Shown here: positions 33,063 to 41,993 of the stretch, piece by piece | Layout: each line of letters starts with the position of its first letter | Position numbering within the stretch: the stretch's first letter is position 1 | From: Chitinophaga agrisoli | GTDB lineage: Bacteria; Bacteroidota; Bacteroidia; Chitinophagales; Chitinophagaceae | Assembly: GCF_008386695.1 (NCBI RefSeq) | Contig: NZ_VUOC01000004.1 | Span: 2,482,327 to 2,546,326 of the forward strand | Direction of reading: 5' to 3' | Length of the DNA: 64,000 bases | The notes under the pieces: model-generated | The model's input: only the letters and a program-made list of their open reading frames with translations | Database searches by the model: none | What the model was told of the DNA's origin: nothing | Translations under genes and position numbers: made by a program

Positions 33063-33635
33063 TTAAATCGCATCCAACGGACGCCTTTTATGCTCCTTTA
33101 ACTGCTTAAACCTGCTCGGCGTAAACCCGGTCACCTTCTTAAACTGCCCGGACAAATGCGCCACACTGCTATACCCCATCTGGTATGCAATCTCGCTCAG
33201 GGTCTGCTCGTCATAAACCAGCAGCTCCTTCACCCGTTCTATCTTTTGCTGGATAATATACTGCTCGATGGTGGTCTGCTCCATTTCGGAGAACAGGTTG
33301 CTAAGATAATGATAATCTTTATGCAGGCGGGCCGCCAGCAGGGCAGAGAAGTTTTCCTTTAGTTCACTCATGGGGGAATGATGGATAGTAGTGACGATAA
33401 TGTTCTTTATCGCCTCTACCAGCTGGCGTTTGCGGTCATCCACAAGGGGCAATCCCTCTTTTTCCAGGGCGGCGGCCACTGCCTGCAGCTGCTCATTGTC
33501 CGGCTGTATAGTTAACACGGCTTTCCCCAGTTGCACATCGTGTACGGGCAATCCCTCGTTTTCAAGGATACCGCGTACCGCTTTTATGCAGCGGGGGCAA
33601 ACCATATTCTTTATGTGCAGGTCAAATGTTTGCAT
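33063..33635 (-). CDS. HMA-like domain fused to AraC-type DNA-binding domain
   Basis: About 190 residues from ATG 33635. Residues 1-65 resemble a heavy-metal-associated domain with a CxxC pair (Cys13, Cys16 in 'MVCPRCIKAVRGILENEG', then 'GKAVLTIQP'). Residues about 85-190 are an AraC helix-turn-helix pair ('HKDYHYLSNLFSEMEQTTIE', 'YDEQTLSEIAYQMGYSSVAH', 'QFKKVTGFTPSRFKQLKEHK'). A regulator that binds a soft metal such as Cu(I) through its N-terminus is the natural reading, but no metal transporter lies nearby in the window. Confidence 0.85.
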   Translation of the reverse strand: MQTFDLHIKNMVCPRCIKAVRGILENEGLPVHDVQLGKAVLTIQPDNEQLQAVAAALEKEGLPLVDDRKRQLVEAIKNIIVTTIHHSPMSELKENFSALLAARLHKDYHYLSNLFSEMEQTTIEQYIIQQKIERVKELLVYDEQTLSEIAYQMGYSSVAHLSGQFKKVTGFTPSRFKQLKEHKRRPLDAI

Positions 33636-33665
33636 AAGCAGCAACAAAGGTAGCACATATCCGTG

Positions 33666-33899
33666 TTACTCCAATGTTGTCTCGTGCATGGTAGTCTCCT
33701 GTATGCGGTCTGCTAGATCGAGCAAGAGTGACATATTGGCGCCAAAGCCGCCTTGCACCTCCGGACGCAGATAACCGTCCAGATCAGGCTCATAATATAC
33801 GTCAAAGCCATTTACGTTCACTTTGAAGCGTTGGGGATGGCCATTCAGGGGGAGTACGTCGTACCGGTTTGAGTTCAGTTTGATGGTAAATGCCTTCAT
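33666..33899 (-). CDS. Small hypothetical protein
   Basis: About 77 residues from ATG 33899; an in-frame upstream start at 33923 is less likely. The sequence (FTIKLNSNRYDVLPLNG, FDVYYEPDLDGYLRPEVQ, LLDLADRIQETTMHE) is soluble, has no cysteines and no signal. It resembles short Bacteroidota proteins of unknown function and probably folds as a small beta-sheet with a C-terminal helix. It lies 30 bp upstream of the HMA-AraC gene on the same strand, so the two may share a transcript. Confidence 0.6.
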   Translation of the reverse strand: MKAFTIKLNSNRYDVLPLNGHPQRFKVNVNGFDVYYEPDLDGYLRPEVQGGFGANMSLLLDLADRIQETTMHETTLE

Positions 33900-34091
33900 G
33901 TGATAAAATTTTGTTTTAACCACTTCAACAAAATCTTAACAAAAGTTAAGCCAGCCGGCTCAATTTGCTGATGTGCCTATCTGCTGCTGTGCTATCGCAC
34001 ATTAACATATTAGAAAATCAGCACATTATTCTGGGGCCGTTTGCCAGTTTTGGGAAGTCAACTGGTTCAATATACGAAGAAAACACCACAC

Positions 34092-36068
34092 TCAGTTCAC
34101 AAACCACCATCTTAAACCCACCCTAAGCCCAAAATTGTTGAGTGGGTAGAGGGGAGCCACATAATTATTATGTCCCAGGAAAGTATTCAGGTTCTCCCCA
34201 CGTATATAAGCAGAAAGGGATTTGATGCGAAAATGTATAAAAGCGGTCAGATCAGGTAATTCATACCGCACCCTTTGTGTATGTTGATACACAAACTGAC
34301 CGGACACCGGCGAATAATCATCCGCATAATACTCCGTATTATAACGGGCCTCTATACCCGCCATCAGGTTCAGGTTATTGAACAGTTTGTTTTCATAGGC
34401 CAGCCGGTGACGGGTCCAGATAGATGGCACGTTCAGCGGCCCGTTACCATGCACCTGCTGGAACGCCAGGTCTATATACCAGTTCCAGTGTTTTACCCGG
34501 AAATGTTTCGATAGCACCACCTGCAGCAGGTTAAACAGGCCCGTGGCCTGTGTGCTGTGCACATAGTCATCAAAATAGGTATAATTGCTATAGATAAAAT
34601 AGTTAACGGCCAGGTTATACTTCCACTTCTTATTATCCGCAATAAAACCCAGCTGGGTAATGTTTTCCTTACCCAGGTTGCCATTATACCAGCTATCATG
34701 GTTATAGCTGAAGAACTTGTACACATAGGAAGGCTCCCGGTTCACGTTACGGAACAGCAGGCTCACATTACCCAACGTTTCATTAAGGTAACGGTTCAGC
34801 ATACCGCTTATATTATAATCGCCCAGGTTGCGGCCCAGTGCATAGAACTCGCCTTTGGCAGAGAAATCCCACAGTTCGTTTTTGGTCTTATTACGGTACT
34901 CCCCATGCAGGGCCAGGTTATTAAAACCCTGTTTCACATCATCCAGGAAAGTACCGCTGGTATGTTCAAAACGGGCGCCCAGGTTAATAAAATGCGCCAG
35001 GTTGCCCCTTACCGGGAACTGGATCAGGGATATATCATTAGAAAGCGTGCTCCATTTCTGACGGGCATGGATAGAATCCCCTTGCTCAAACCCGATATCA
35101 TAATGCTGGGAATAGAACGCCAATGCAGGATTATTATCAATGTACTCATAGCTGTTACCCTGTATCTTAAGGCTATACTGCACGCGGAACACGGGGTCAA
35201 ATTTATAATACTGCGTCGTATCATTCACATGCACCGTATCCCCTTTGCCCCAGTCATACTGCTGCTGCATAAGGAAACTCGTCTGCCGGTAAGAAGATTT
35301 TACCGCGATGGTGGTACCAAAAAAAGAGTACCCCGGAACATCGTCGTTGCCCAGGTTTACATCGATGGTTTTCCTTTGTTTAAAATTAGGGTCCAGCAGT
35401 TGCTCAGGGTTCACTACGCCGCCGTTCTCGCCCCCATTGAGCTTGTTATAAAAAAAGCTTACATAGTTATGGTAGCGTTTATTCTTGCTCTGGTAGTTGG
35501 ATGTTACCCGGTAGGTATCATGGTTGGTATTCTGCGTACGGAAATATCCCGGGGAGTTCACCTTCCGGTAATCAAACCCAAAATTAAAGTTCTCATTCCG
35601 GTTCTGTGTGTGCGTAATCCCTATTACCTGCTCCTGTTGAGGGCCGATGAGGTACTGCAGTTCCGAATATGGGCGGGTGGTATTATAGAAGCGGGCATTT
35701 TCATGCGTGTAGGCATAGATATCATACGCATGAAAACCCTCATCAAAACCGGCCTGCATACGGGGGGTAAAGATAATATTGCGGGCTGCGCTGCCGGAGT
35801 TGCCAAGATTAACATAATTATAAGGCACCTGCATGAAATTGGCGTTAAAATCGATCACGGACGAATCCAGGCGGCGTTCCACCGGATCGCCCAGCAGGTG
35901 ATATTTTATGGTGATGGTATCCGGCCCCAGGTTACGCTGGGAGGTATCGCGCTGCATGGGCGTATTGCCGCCAGCGCCATAATTACCAAAATTACCGGTA
36001 TTAAATTGCGCCGCCACCCGGCTCCCGCCTATCAGTAATAAAGCCAGTATAATAAAAAGATGCCTCAT
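34092..36068 (-). CDS. Putative porin, outer-membrane beta-barrel
   Basis: A 658-residue protein with a signal peptide ending SRVAAQ, a short Gly/Asn-rich linker (NTGNFGNYGAGGN), and a long series of aromatic amphipathic strands to a C-terminal 'LRVGLRWWFVN'. It resembles the Bacteroidota 'putative porin' family (Porin_10-like). No TonB plug or carboxypeptidase-like domain is present. It would allow diffusion of small solutes, specificity unknown. The gene follows the purine nucleoside phosphorylase gene on the same strand across a 78-bp repeat-rich gap, so co-transcription is possible. Confidence 0.82.
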   Translation of the reverse strand: MRHLFIILALLLIGGSRVAAQFNTGNFGNYGAGGNTPMQRDTSQRNLGPDTITIKYHLLGDPVERRLDSSVIDFNANFMQVPYNYVNLGNSGSAARNIIFTPRMQAGFDEGFHAYDIYAYTHENARFYNTTRPYSELQYLIGPQQEQVIGITHTQNRNENFNFGFDYRKVNSPGYFRTQNTNHDTYRVTSNYQSKNKRYHNYVSFFYNKLNGGENGGVVNPEQLLDPNFKQRKTIDVNLGNDDVPGYSFFGTTIAVKSSYRQTSFLMQQQYDWGKGDTVHVNDTTQYYKFDPVFRVQYSLKIQGNSYEYIDNNPALAFYSQHYDIGFEQGDSIHARQKWSTLSNDISLIQFPVRGNLAHFINLGARFEHTSGTFLDDVKQGFNNLALHGEYRNKTKNELWDFSAKGEFYALGRNLGDYNISGMLNRYLNETLGNVSLLFRNVNREPSYVYKFFSYNHDSWYNGNLGKENITQLGFIADNKKWKYNLAVNYFIYSNYTYFDDYVHSTQATGLFNLLQVVLSKHFRVKHWNWYIDLAFQQVHGNGPLNVPSIWTRHRLAYENKLFNNLNLMAGIEARYNTEYYADDYSPVSGQFVYQHTQRVRYELPDLTAFIHFRIKSLSAYIRGENLNTFLGHNNYVAPLYPLNNFGLRVGLRWWFVN

Positions 36069-36101
36069 TGTATGGAAAAATAAGCTTTTAGCCGTTAGTA
36101 G

Positions 36102-36157
36102 TTAGCTATTAGCAGCAGCCCATAGCTAAAAGTTAACCGCTAACAGCTAATAGCTAA
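36102..36157. repeat. 12-bp inverted repeat at the end of the nucleoside phosphorylase gene
   Basis: TTAGCTATTAGC (36102-36113) is the exact complement of GCTAATAGCTAA (36146-36157). The second arm encodes the last residues and the stop codon of the phosphorylase gene. It belongs to the same TTAGC-rich repeat type seen upstream of that gene. Confidence 0.8.
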
Positions 36158-36974
36158 TTGTCTTTACCAGTTCCCTGAAAATACGCGTTAATTTGGGTTC
36201 TGCCGCGGCGGCGGCTTCCAGCACTTCCTCGTGGGTGATCACATTCTCCTCTTCCCGTATGCCAATATCGGTTATTACGCTCATCGCAAATACCTTTAAA
36301 CCGGCATGTGCCGCCACAATTACCTCCGGCACAGTGCTCATGCCCACAGCGTCTCCTCCAATAATATGCATGAACTTATATTCTGACCTCGTCTCGAATG
36401 TAGGACCCTGCACGCCAACATATACGCCGGTATGCACCGGGATATTGCTGTCAGCAGCAATTTTCTTAGCGGTATCGATCAGCGTGCGGGCATACGGCTC
36501 GCTCATATCCGGGAAACGGGGCCCCAGGGCATCCTCATTACGCCCGCGCAGCGGATGTTCCGGCTGCAGGTTGATATGATCACGGATGATCATCAGGTCC
36601 CCTACCTTAAAAGCCGCATTCATCCCCCCGGCCGCATTGGAAATAAGCAGGGTATGGATCCCCAGCGCCTTCATTACACGTACCGGAAAAGTGACCCGCT
36701 GCATGGAAAAACCCTCATAATAATGGAACCTGCCGGCCATAGCCACCACAGGTACGCCCTGCATCCGGCCCAGGATAAGCCGGCCATGGTGCCCCTCTAC
36801 GGTAGATACAGGGAAATCCGGGATGTCAGCATAGGGTATCTCTACGCGGTCGTCAATATCTGCCACTAACCCTCCCAGGCCGCTGCCCAGGATGATCCCG
36901 ATGGCTGGCGTAATGAGGGCCTTACTGTTGATGTAATCCCTGGCGGCGTTAATGCGCTGTATTAGTTCACTCAT
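36147..36974 (-). CDS. Purine nucleoside phosphorylase (trimeric type)
   Basis: A 275-residue cytosolic enzyme that splits purine nucleosides with phosphate to base and ribose-1-phosphate. Family motifs: 'GIILGSGLGGLVADI', 'VEGHHGRLILG', 'AGRFHYYEGFSMQRVTFPVR', 'LLISNAAGGMNAAFKVGDLM', 'DHINLQPEHPLRGRNEDALG', 'GVYVGVQGPTFETRSEY' and 'GGDAVGMSTVPEVIVAAH'. The length fits the roughly 275-residue trimeric family. Its last residues (ISY) and stop come from a repeat arm. Both flanks carry TTAGC-type repeats. Confidence 0.96.
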   Translation of the reverse strand: MSELIQRINAARDYINSKALITPAIGIILGSGLGGLVADIDDRVEIPYADIPDFPVSTVEGHHGRLILGRMQGVPVVAMAGRFHYYEGFSMQRVTFPVRVMKALGIHTLLISNAAGGMNAAFKVGDLMIIRDHINLQPEHPLRGRNEDALGPRFPDMSEPYARTLIDTAKKIAADSNIPVHTGVYVGVQGPTFETRSEYKFMHIIGGDAVGMSTVPEVIVAAHAGLKVFAMSVITDIGIREEENVITHEEVLEAAAAAEPKLTRIFRELVKTISY

Positions 36975-36989
36975 TATTGATCGGTATTC

Positions 36990-37230
36990 TTAATTCGCTG
37001 TTAGCATGTCCTTAGCGGTCAGCCATTACCTTCTTACATCACTTCCGCCTTAAAGCGCAGTTAATTATTTGTTTAGGTCTTTAGCGGCCAACTATTGACT
37101 TTCTGACGCCTGAAAACGCAGCTAACTGTCAGCTTTAGGCAGTTAGCACTTAGCTGCTGGTGCTTAACCGTTTAGCGCCCGGTTATCTGCCTTCAGCCCG
37201 TACTTTGGGCTAAAAGCTAAACGCTGATAG
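36990..37230. repeat. TTAGC/GCTAA-rich repeat region
   Basis: Degenerate copies of TTAGCnGTTAGC, GCTAAAAGCTAA and related words fill most of the 374-bp gap between the phosphorylase gene and sucC (for example CTGTTAGC near 37001, GTTAGCACTTAGCTGC near 37141, GCTAAAAGCTAAACGC near 37210). The words can pair with each other, so the transcript would be heavily structured. No gene is present. Confidence 0.65.
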
Positions 37231-37348
37231 CTAAAAGCTGCTTTATGCCCGTTTTACCGGCCCGCGCAAAGTTATTTTTAAATTCACAAACCCCATGGTT
37301 TTATATTTAAATCATAAAGAACTAAATTAGCGGCAAATTTTTTGACTG

Positions 37349-38563
37349 ATGAATTTACATGAATACCAGGCTAAAGAACTGTTGAAAAAATACAATGTAC
37401 CGGTACAGGAAGGTATTCCGGTAGATACACCAGAAGCAGCCGCCGAGGCTTATAAGCAGCTGAAGGTGCAATTCGGGAACGAATTTGCAGTGGTAAAGGC
37501 GCAGATACACGCCGGTGGCCGCGGTAAAGGCAAGATCCGTGGTACAGAGCAGACAGGGGTAAAAGTGGGTAAAAATTCAGAAGATGTAAAGACCATCGCG
37601 GGCAACATATTGGGCGGCGTGCTGGTAACTATACAAACAGGACCTGCCGGCAAACTCGTAAACAAGGTGCTGGTAGCGCAGGATGTATACTATCCCGGCC
37701 CCAACCCTATCAAGGAATTCTACCTCTCCATCCTGCTGGACCGCGCCAAAGGACAGAATGTGATCATCTACTCCACTGAAGGAGGTATGGATATTGAAGA
37801 AGTGGCCCACAATACACCTGATAAGATCTATAAAGAGTGGGTATTCCCCGGCGGACCGCTGCAGCCGTTCCAGGCGCGCAAGATCGCTTTCAACTTCGGT
37901 CTGAGCGGCGAAGCCTTCAAGAACATGGTGAGATTTGTGACCAACCTGTATAACGCTTACGTAGGACTGGACGCAGCGCAGCTGGAGATCAACCCGCTGT
38001 TCAAGACCAGCGACGAAAAGATCGTGGCAGTGGATTGTAAAATGATCCTGGACGATAACTCACTCATGCGCCACCCCGATCTGGAAGCGCTGCGCGATAT
38101 CACAGAAGAAGATCCTACAGAAGTAGAAGCAGGCAAATACAACCTGAACTTCGTAAAACTGGACGGTAACGTAGGTTGTATGGTAAACGGCGCCGGCCTG
38201 GCCATGGCTACCATGGATATGATCAAATTAAGCGGCGGCGAGCCTGCTAACTTCCTGGACGTAGGCGGTACCGCCAATGCCCAGACCGTAGAAGCTGGTT
38301 TCCGTATCATCTTAAAAGATCCTAAGGTAAAAGCCATCCTGATCAACATCTTTGGCGGTATCGTTCGTTGCGACCGTGTAGCCCAGGGTGTTATCGATGC
38401 TTACCAATCTATTGGCAACATCACCGTACCTATCATCGTACGTTTACAAGGCACCAATGCCGAAGAAGCCAAAAAGCTCATCGAGCAAAGCGGCCTCAAA
38501 GTGCAGTCTGCCATCCTGCTCAGCGAAGCTGCAGCCCTGGTAGGTAAAGCCGTTGGCAACTAA
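37349..38563 (+). CDS. sucC: Succinyl-CoA ligase (ADP/GDP-forming), beta subunit
   Basis: A 404-residue TCA-cycle enzyme subunit. The N-terminal '[20 protein letters not shown]' is diagnostic, followed by an ATP-grasp domain with '[13 protein letters not shown]', '[10 protein letters not shown]' and 'EINPLF', and the C-terminal ligase-CoA domain with '[20 protein letters not shown]', '[18 protein letters not shown]' and '[17 protein letters not shown]'. sucD is not adjacent in this window: a terminator follows directly, so the alpha subunit must be encoded elsewhere. Confidence 0.98.
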   Translation: MNLHEYQAKELLKKYNVPVQEGIPVDTPEAAAEAYKQLKVQFGNEFAVVKAQIHAGGRGKGKIRGTEQTGVKVGKNSEDVKTIAGNILGGVLVTIQTGPAGKLVNKVLVAQDVYYPGPNPIKEFYLSILLDRAKGQNVIIYSTEGGMDIEEVAHNTPDKIYKEWVFPGGPLQPFQARKIAFNFGLSGEAFKNMVRFVTNLYNAYVGLDAAQLEINPLFKTSDEKIVAVDCKMILDDNSLMRHPDLEALRDITEEDPTEVEAGKYNLNFVKLDGNVGCMVNGAGLAMATMDMIKLSGGEPANFLDVGGTANAQTVEAGFRIILKDPKVKAILINIFGGIVRCDRVAQGVIDAYQSIGNITVPIIVRLQGTNAEEAKKLIEQSGLKVQSAILLSEAAALVGKAVGN

Positions 38564-38585
38564 GCAGAAAGAAAATCTAAAAATA

Positions 38586-38621
38586 AAAAAGGGTGTATCA
38601 TAAACATGGTACACCCTTTTT
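38586..38621. terminator. Terminator after sucC
   Basis: AAAAAGGGTGTA and TACACCCTTTTT form a perfect 12-bp stem with a 12-nt loop, 22 bp after the sucC stop, ending in a T-run. Confidence 0.9.
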
Positions 38622-38746
38622 CTATGTGATCCCCTCACATCTGCATATCCGCACATCCACACATTTCCTTACCTTTGTCTTCCATCCTTCTATATACCCT
38701 GCTTTCCGCAGGGAAGCAGACTTTTATTCAACATCAAAGTCTAGCA

Positions 38747-39748
38747 ATGCAACGTTTACGCGCTTTTTTCCTTTTTTGCTCCGGCGCCCATGTGCCAATG
38801 TTACAACGGGCCCCGGTAGAGACCAACAAATACGCCGGTATTGGTGGCACTATCTTTTTCACCGGCCTGCTGGCCGCCATCTCCGGCGGGTACGCCCTCT
38901 GGACCGTCTTCAACGAACTATGGGCCGCACTGCTGTTTGGCCTCGTCTGGGGGTTGATGATCTTCAACCTGGACCGCTACATCGTTTCCAGTATGAAAAA
39001 ACGGGATCAATTCTGGCCGGAGTTCCGTATGGCCCTGCCCCGGCTGGTATTGGCTGTCCTTATCGCCGTAGTCATCTCCAAACCGCTGGAGCTCCAGGTA
39101 TTTGACAAAGAAATACAGGCAGAGCTGGTCACCATGGAGCAACAGGTCTACAAAACCCAGGAAGATAAGGTAAAAGACCGCTTCCAGCTGCGCATCAACG
39201 CCCTCCAGGCAGAGATCAGCCAGCTGCATACCGCCATCCGGCTACAGGCCGCTAAACGTGATACCCTGGCGCTTATAGCCCAACAGGAGGCCGATGGCAC
39301 AGGCGGTTCGCGCATCCGCAACCTGGGCCCTATCTACAAAGCCAAGAAGGCAGATGCGGACCGTGCAGAAGCAGAGCTACAGGCGCTCACCACCCGCAAT
39401 CTCCAGCTGATCAGCGAGCGCCAACAACAGCTGCAGGCCGTAGATTCCGCCATGAAGGCAAGTATCCCCACCCGCAGCCGGCTGGACGGGTTGGCTTCAC
39501 GGCTGGACGCACTGGGCCGCCTCACGGACCGCAGCATCCCCATCCGCTGGGCCAACTGGTTCATCATCCTTTTATTTATTGCGATAGAATGCGCGCCGGT
39601 ATTTGTAAAGCTCATCTCCCCCCGCGGGCCGTACGATGACCTGCTCCAACAGCATGAGCATGCATTTGAGATCCACCGCAAACAGCAGATGGCTGTACGG
39701 GAAGCCGCATTCCGCGAACGTATGGATCAATTGGCGGTCAGAAGCTAA
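38747..39748 (+). CDS. DUF4407-like membrane protein
   Basis: About 333 residues from ATG 38747 (an earlier in-frame start lies at 38675). It has two N-terminal membrane helices ('GIGGTIFFTGLLAAISGGYA', 'AALLFGLVWGLMIFNLDRYI'), a third near 'LVLAVLIAVVISKPLEL', then a long coiled-coil region (about residues 120-250, E/Q/K/A-rich) and a final membrane helix ('WFIILLFIAIECAPVFVKL'). This matches the DUF4407 family, whose function I do not know. Its end overlaps the convergent oxygenase gene by 11 bp. Confidence 0.85.
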   Translation: MQRLRAFFLFCSGAHVPMLQRAPVETNKYAGIGGTIFFTGLLAAISGGYALWTVFNELWAALLFGLVWGLMIFNLDRYIVSSMKKRDQFWPEFRMALPRLVLAVLIAVVISKPLELQVFDKEIQAELVTMEQQVYKTQEDKVKDRFQLRINALQAEISQLHTAIRLQAAKRDTLALIAQQEADGTGGSRIRNLGPIYKAKKADADRAEAELQALTTRNLQLISERQQQLQAVDSAMKASIPTRSRLDGLASRLDALGRLTDRSIPIRWANWFIILLFIAIECAPVFVKLISPRGPYDDLLQQHEHAFEIHRKQQMAVREAAFRERMDQLAVRS

Positions 39749-40562
39749 ACCCGCCCTTCAACTTCACATATGCCTTAATAAACGCCGGCGGTATAAAATC
39801 CCGGAGTATCCTTTTCATATCCGCCTTCGTATCCTCCATCCGGTCTTTCCGTACCCGGAAGATCGTGCTATGAGCGCCCAGCTTAGGATCTATCTCCTCC
39901 GCAGGCCGGCCATTGGTATAATAATACAATGCAATAGACTTCCGGGAGCGGCCCTCCGGGCAGGTAAGCGGGTCCGGATGACCATGATAAGAATTAGAAG
40001 TAGTAGAGAAAACCGCCATCCGGTTAAAAACAGGCAATATCCTTACCCGTGCTTTTTCCATTTCCTTATCCCAAAGCTCAAAATGGCCGCCATAAGCCTC
40101 TTCCCAATCTTTATTAAGATAGATAAGCACATTCAGCCGCCGGTCCAGCTGTGTAACAGGATGTTTATTAAAATCCGCATGGATCTTCAGCAAACCACCG
40201 GGCATTATCTGGTGCAGGCCGCCGCCCTCCAGGGAGGGGTCTGGTATAAGCCCCCGGATACCCGTAAGGTTTTCGAGGAAATGGAGGAAAGGCCGGGAAT
40301 TAAGCGTATGGATAAAATGCCGGGTAGCCCCGCCAAACTCCAGCTCATTGCGGGAAGCCAGCTTCAGCTCTTGTTTATTCTGGTAACGCTGCCACTTGAT
40401 CTGACTGGCGTCGGGGAATTCATCCAGTACCGTATTCAGTACGGCTTCAGGAAAAATATTATCAATATAGATATGCGGGAAGGGGTCTCCGGTTACATAT
40501 CTGTCGCGGTGGCGTTTGGCTAGCTGTTCCAGCTCGGCCGTTTCCGGTTTATACAGGTGCAT
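39738..40562 (-). CDS. 2-oxoglutarate/Fe(II)-dependent oxygenase
   Basis: A 274-residue soluble enzyme with the double-stranded beta-helix signature of prolyl-hydroxylase-like oxygenases: iron ligands H and D in 'LLKIHADFNKHPV', the distal His in 'SNSYHGHPDPLTCPEGRSRK', and the Arg of RSRKS for 2-oxoglutarate. 'LNVLIYLNKDWEEAYGGHFE' is typical of the subfamily. The substrate, perhaps a protein or a small molecule, is unknown. The start codon lies inside the first unit of a 51-bp tandem repeat. It is convergent with the DUF4407 gene. Confidence 0.9.
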   Translation of the reverse strand: MHLYKPETAELEQLAKRHRDRYVTGDPFPHIYIDNIFPEAVLNTVLDEFPDASQIKWQRYQNKQELKLASRNELEFGGATRHFIHTLNSRPFLHFLENLTGIRGLIPDPSLEGGGLHQIMPGGLLKIHADFNKHPVTQLDRRLNVLIYLNKDWEEAYGGHFELWDKEMEKARVRILPVFNRMAVFSTTSNSYHGHPDPLTCPEGRSRKSIALYYYTNGRPAEEIDPKLGAHSTIFRVRKDRMEDTKADMKRILRDFIPPAFIKAYVKLKGGFSF

Positions 40563-40700
40563 AGCTTATTAATTTAACGGTGAAGACAACTGCAAACATT
40601 CATGCAGCCGCGTAGCTTATTCATTTATATGTGAAGGCAACTGCGAACATTCATACAGCAGCATAGCTTATTAACTGATCAGTATAGGCAACCGTAAATA
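40559..40700. repeat. 51-bp tandem repeat, two full units and one degenerate
   Basis: Units start at 40559, 40610 and 40661, each beginning GC(A/G)TAGCTTATT and carrying GGCAACTGC or AGACAACTGC and AACATTCAT. The first two are highly alike over 51 bp; the third keeps about the first 14 bp and fragments after it. The start codon of the oxygenase gene is part of the first unit, so the repeat forms that gene's 5' leader. Confidence 0.85.
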
Positions 40701-40750
40701 AAGACAGGGGAGATAAGAGGAAAGGTTGGGTAAACTGTTACAGTTATTTT

Positions 40751-41368
40751 TCAGGCCACCAGCTCCACCTCATATACGGGGCTAAACAGGTAGATCTTAC
40801 GGGTGCTCACCTCCTCGCAGCGGTAGCGTTTACGGATCTTTTCGCCTTTACGGAAAATACGGCCGTCCTTTGTTTTGAAAAGCTGGTCCAACGGCAGCTG
40901 CTCTACAAAATAATGGTTCTCCTTACGCAGATCATATTTTTTGAGCACGCGCATCAGGTTATCATCCGCGCAGGAGCTGGCGCCGGGGTTATGCATGCTC
41001 TGGCGCACGGCCTGTTCCACATCTTCCGGCAAAAAGCCTTTGCCAACAAACTGTTTAAGGATCAGGGAAAATTCATGCTTCCATTCTTTGCCGTGGGAGG
41101 CCACATTATTGGCAAAATGCATATAGGTGACCAGGTGGGCTATCTCGTGAAGAAGGGTAATGAGGAAAGCGTATTTATTGAGGTTCCCATTTACGCTGAT
41201 GCGGTGGCCACCCCTGCTATCAGGGTGGCGGTAATCGCCCAGGAGGCTTTTGCGCTCCCGGGTGACGGTAAGATGTACTTTGTACCGGGTAATAAAATCC
41301 ATTACCTGCTCAAAGGTGCCTTCGGGCAGATAGGCCGCTAATGCATGTAAAGGCGCTTCCTGTTTCAC
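40751..41368 (-). CDS. SprT-like zinc metalloprotease domain protein
   Basis: A 205-residue protein. The zinc site is 'LLHEIAHLVTYMHFANNVAS' followed by HGKEW: HExxH plus a downstream His, typical of the SprT-like family. The C-terminal part 'RKGEKIRKRYRCEEVSTRKI' resembles a zinc-ribbon region but with few cysteines. Members are related to the eukaryotic Spartan protease; in bacteria the role is unclear. It lies 6 bp downstream of a small membrane-protein gene at 41375-41761. Confidence 0.85.
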   Translation of the reverse strand: MKQEAPLHALAAYLPEGTFEQVMDFITRYKVHLTVTRERKSLLGDYRHPDSRGGHRISVNGNLNKYAFLITLLHEIAHLVTYMHFANNVASHGKEWKHEFSLILKQFVGKGFLPEDVEQAVRQSMHNPGASSCADDNLMRVLKKYDLRKENHYFVEQLPLDQLFKTKDGRIFRKGEKIRKRYRCEEVSTRKIYLFSPVYEVELVA

Positions 41369-41374
41369 ACCGGT

Positions 41375-41761
41375 TCACGTTTTCTTTTTAAGCAATCGAT
41401 ACAGGCTCAATGTTTCAAACACGGTATAAACCAGGTATAAGAACATTAAAGTGAAAATAGTGGCCCGGCTCACATTAGGCCTGTTTATGAGTACATAAAC
41501 AAGTATGCCCACCATGCAGCACATTAGTTTGCTGAACGTGGAGCCATATACACTACGTACGAATACATGATTATTAGCGGCCGCTAGTCCCTTACGGCTC
41601 ATAAAGTAAGACAGCCCCGTTATGCCTGCCAGCAGCAGGTTGCCGATCAGCAGCACATTAAAATGCATACCGGCATCCAGTAAACGGGGCTTTAATAATA
41701 CAAAGGTTCCATTCAGGATGGAAAAAACTAAAAATAGCTTGAAAAAGAAACGGTCATTCAT
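41375..41761 (-). CDS. Small membrane protein next to AtpZ
   Basis: A 128-residue protein with four predicted membrane helices ('FFKLFLVFSILNGTFVLL', 'MHFNVLLIGNLLLAGITGLS', 'KLMCCMVGILVYVLI', 'IFTLMFLYLVYTVFETLSLY'). It overlaps atpZ by 8 nt on the same strand. In other Bacteroidota a similar small membrane gene sits between AtpZ and the ATP synthase a-subunit, so an ATP synthase assembly role is a reasonable guess. The a-, c- and b-subunit genes are not here. Confidence 0.7.
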   Translation of the reverse strand: MNDRFFFKLFLVFSILNGTFVLLKPRLLDAGMHFNVLLIGNLLLAGITGLSYFMSRKGLAAANNHVFVRSVYGSTFSKLMCCMVGILVYVLINRPNVSRATIFTLMFLYLVYTVFETLSLYRLLKKKT

Positions 41762-41993
41762 TCCGCCGGGTGTCTTTGATAATTTGCCACAAAAGTAGGG
41801 TTAAAGCCAGTAAAGAAAAAATGATCATTAATACAGGAAATGACCATCCTATCCATCGGTCAAGTTTATAACCAACGAACACTGCCAAACCCAATGTGGC
41901 CATCATCTGAAAAGCCAGCCCCGCGTAACGTAACAGAACGTTACTAGATTTCTTCTTCGGTGGTAGCTTCTTCTTTGTGGAAGGTTCTTTCAT
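41754..41993 (-). CDS. AtpZ/AtpI-family protein
   Basis: A 79-residue protein with a Lys/Pro-rich start (KKKLPPKKKSS) and two membrane helices ('YAGLAFQMMATLGLAVFVGY' and 'FPVLMIIFSLLALTLLLWQI') joined by KLDRWIG, the classic AtpZ/AtpI pattern of ATP synthase accessory proteins. Its first 50 nt overlap the end of the bactofilin gene in another frame. No other start is suitable, so the overlap is probably real and couples the two genes. Confidence 0.9.
   Translation of the reverse strand: MKEPSTKKKLPPKKKSSNVLLRYAGLAFQMMATLGLAVFVGYKLDRWIGWSFPVLMIIFSLLALTLLLWQIIKDTRRNE

Noticed and set aside
34557-36038. 493-codon open frame on the plus strand opposite the porin gene
   Set aside because: It lies fully antisense to a gene with signal peptide and barrel pattern, and its translation shows no domain or signal. 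Codon bias of the real gene keeps the opposite frame open.
40559-40700. CRISPR array
   Set aside because: The 51-bp units are directly adjacent without unique spacers and there are no cas genes. It is a simple tandem repeat.
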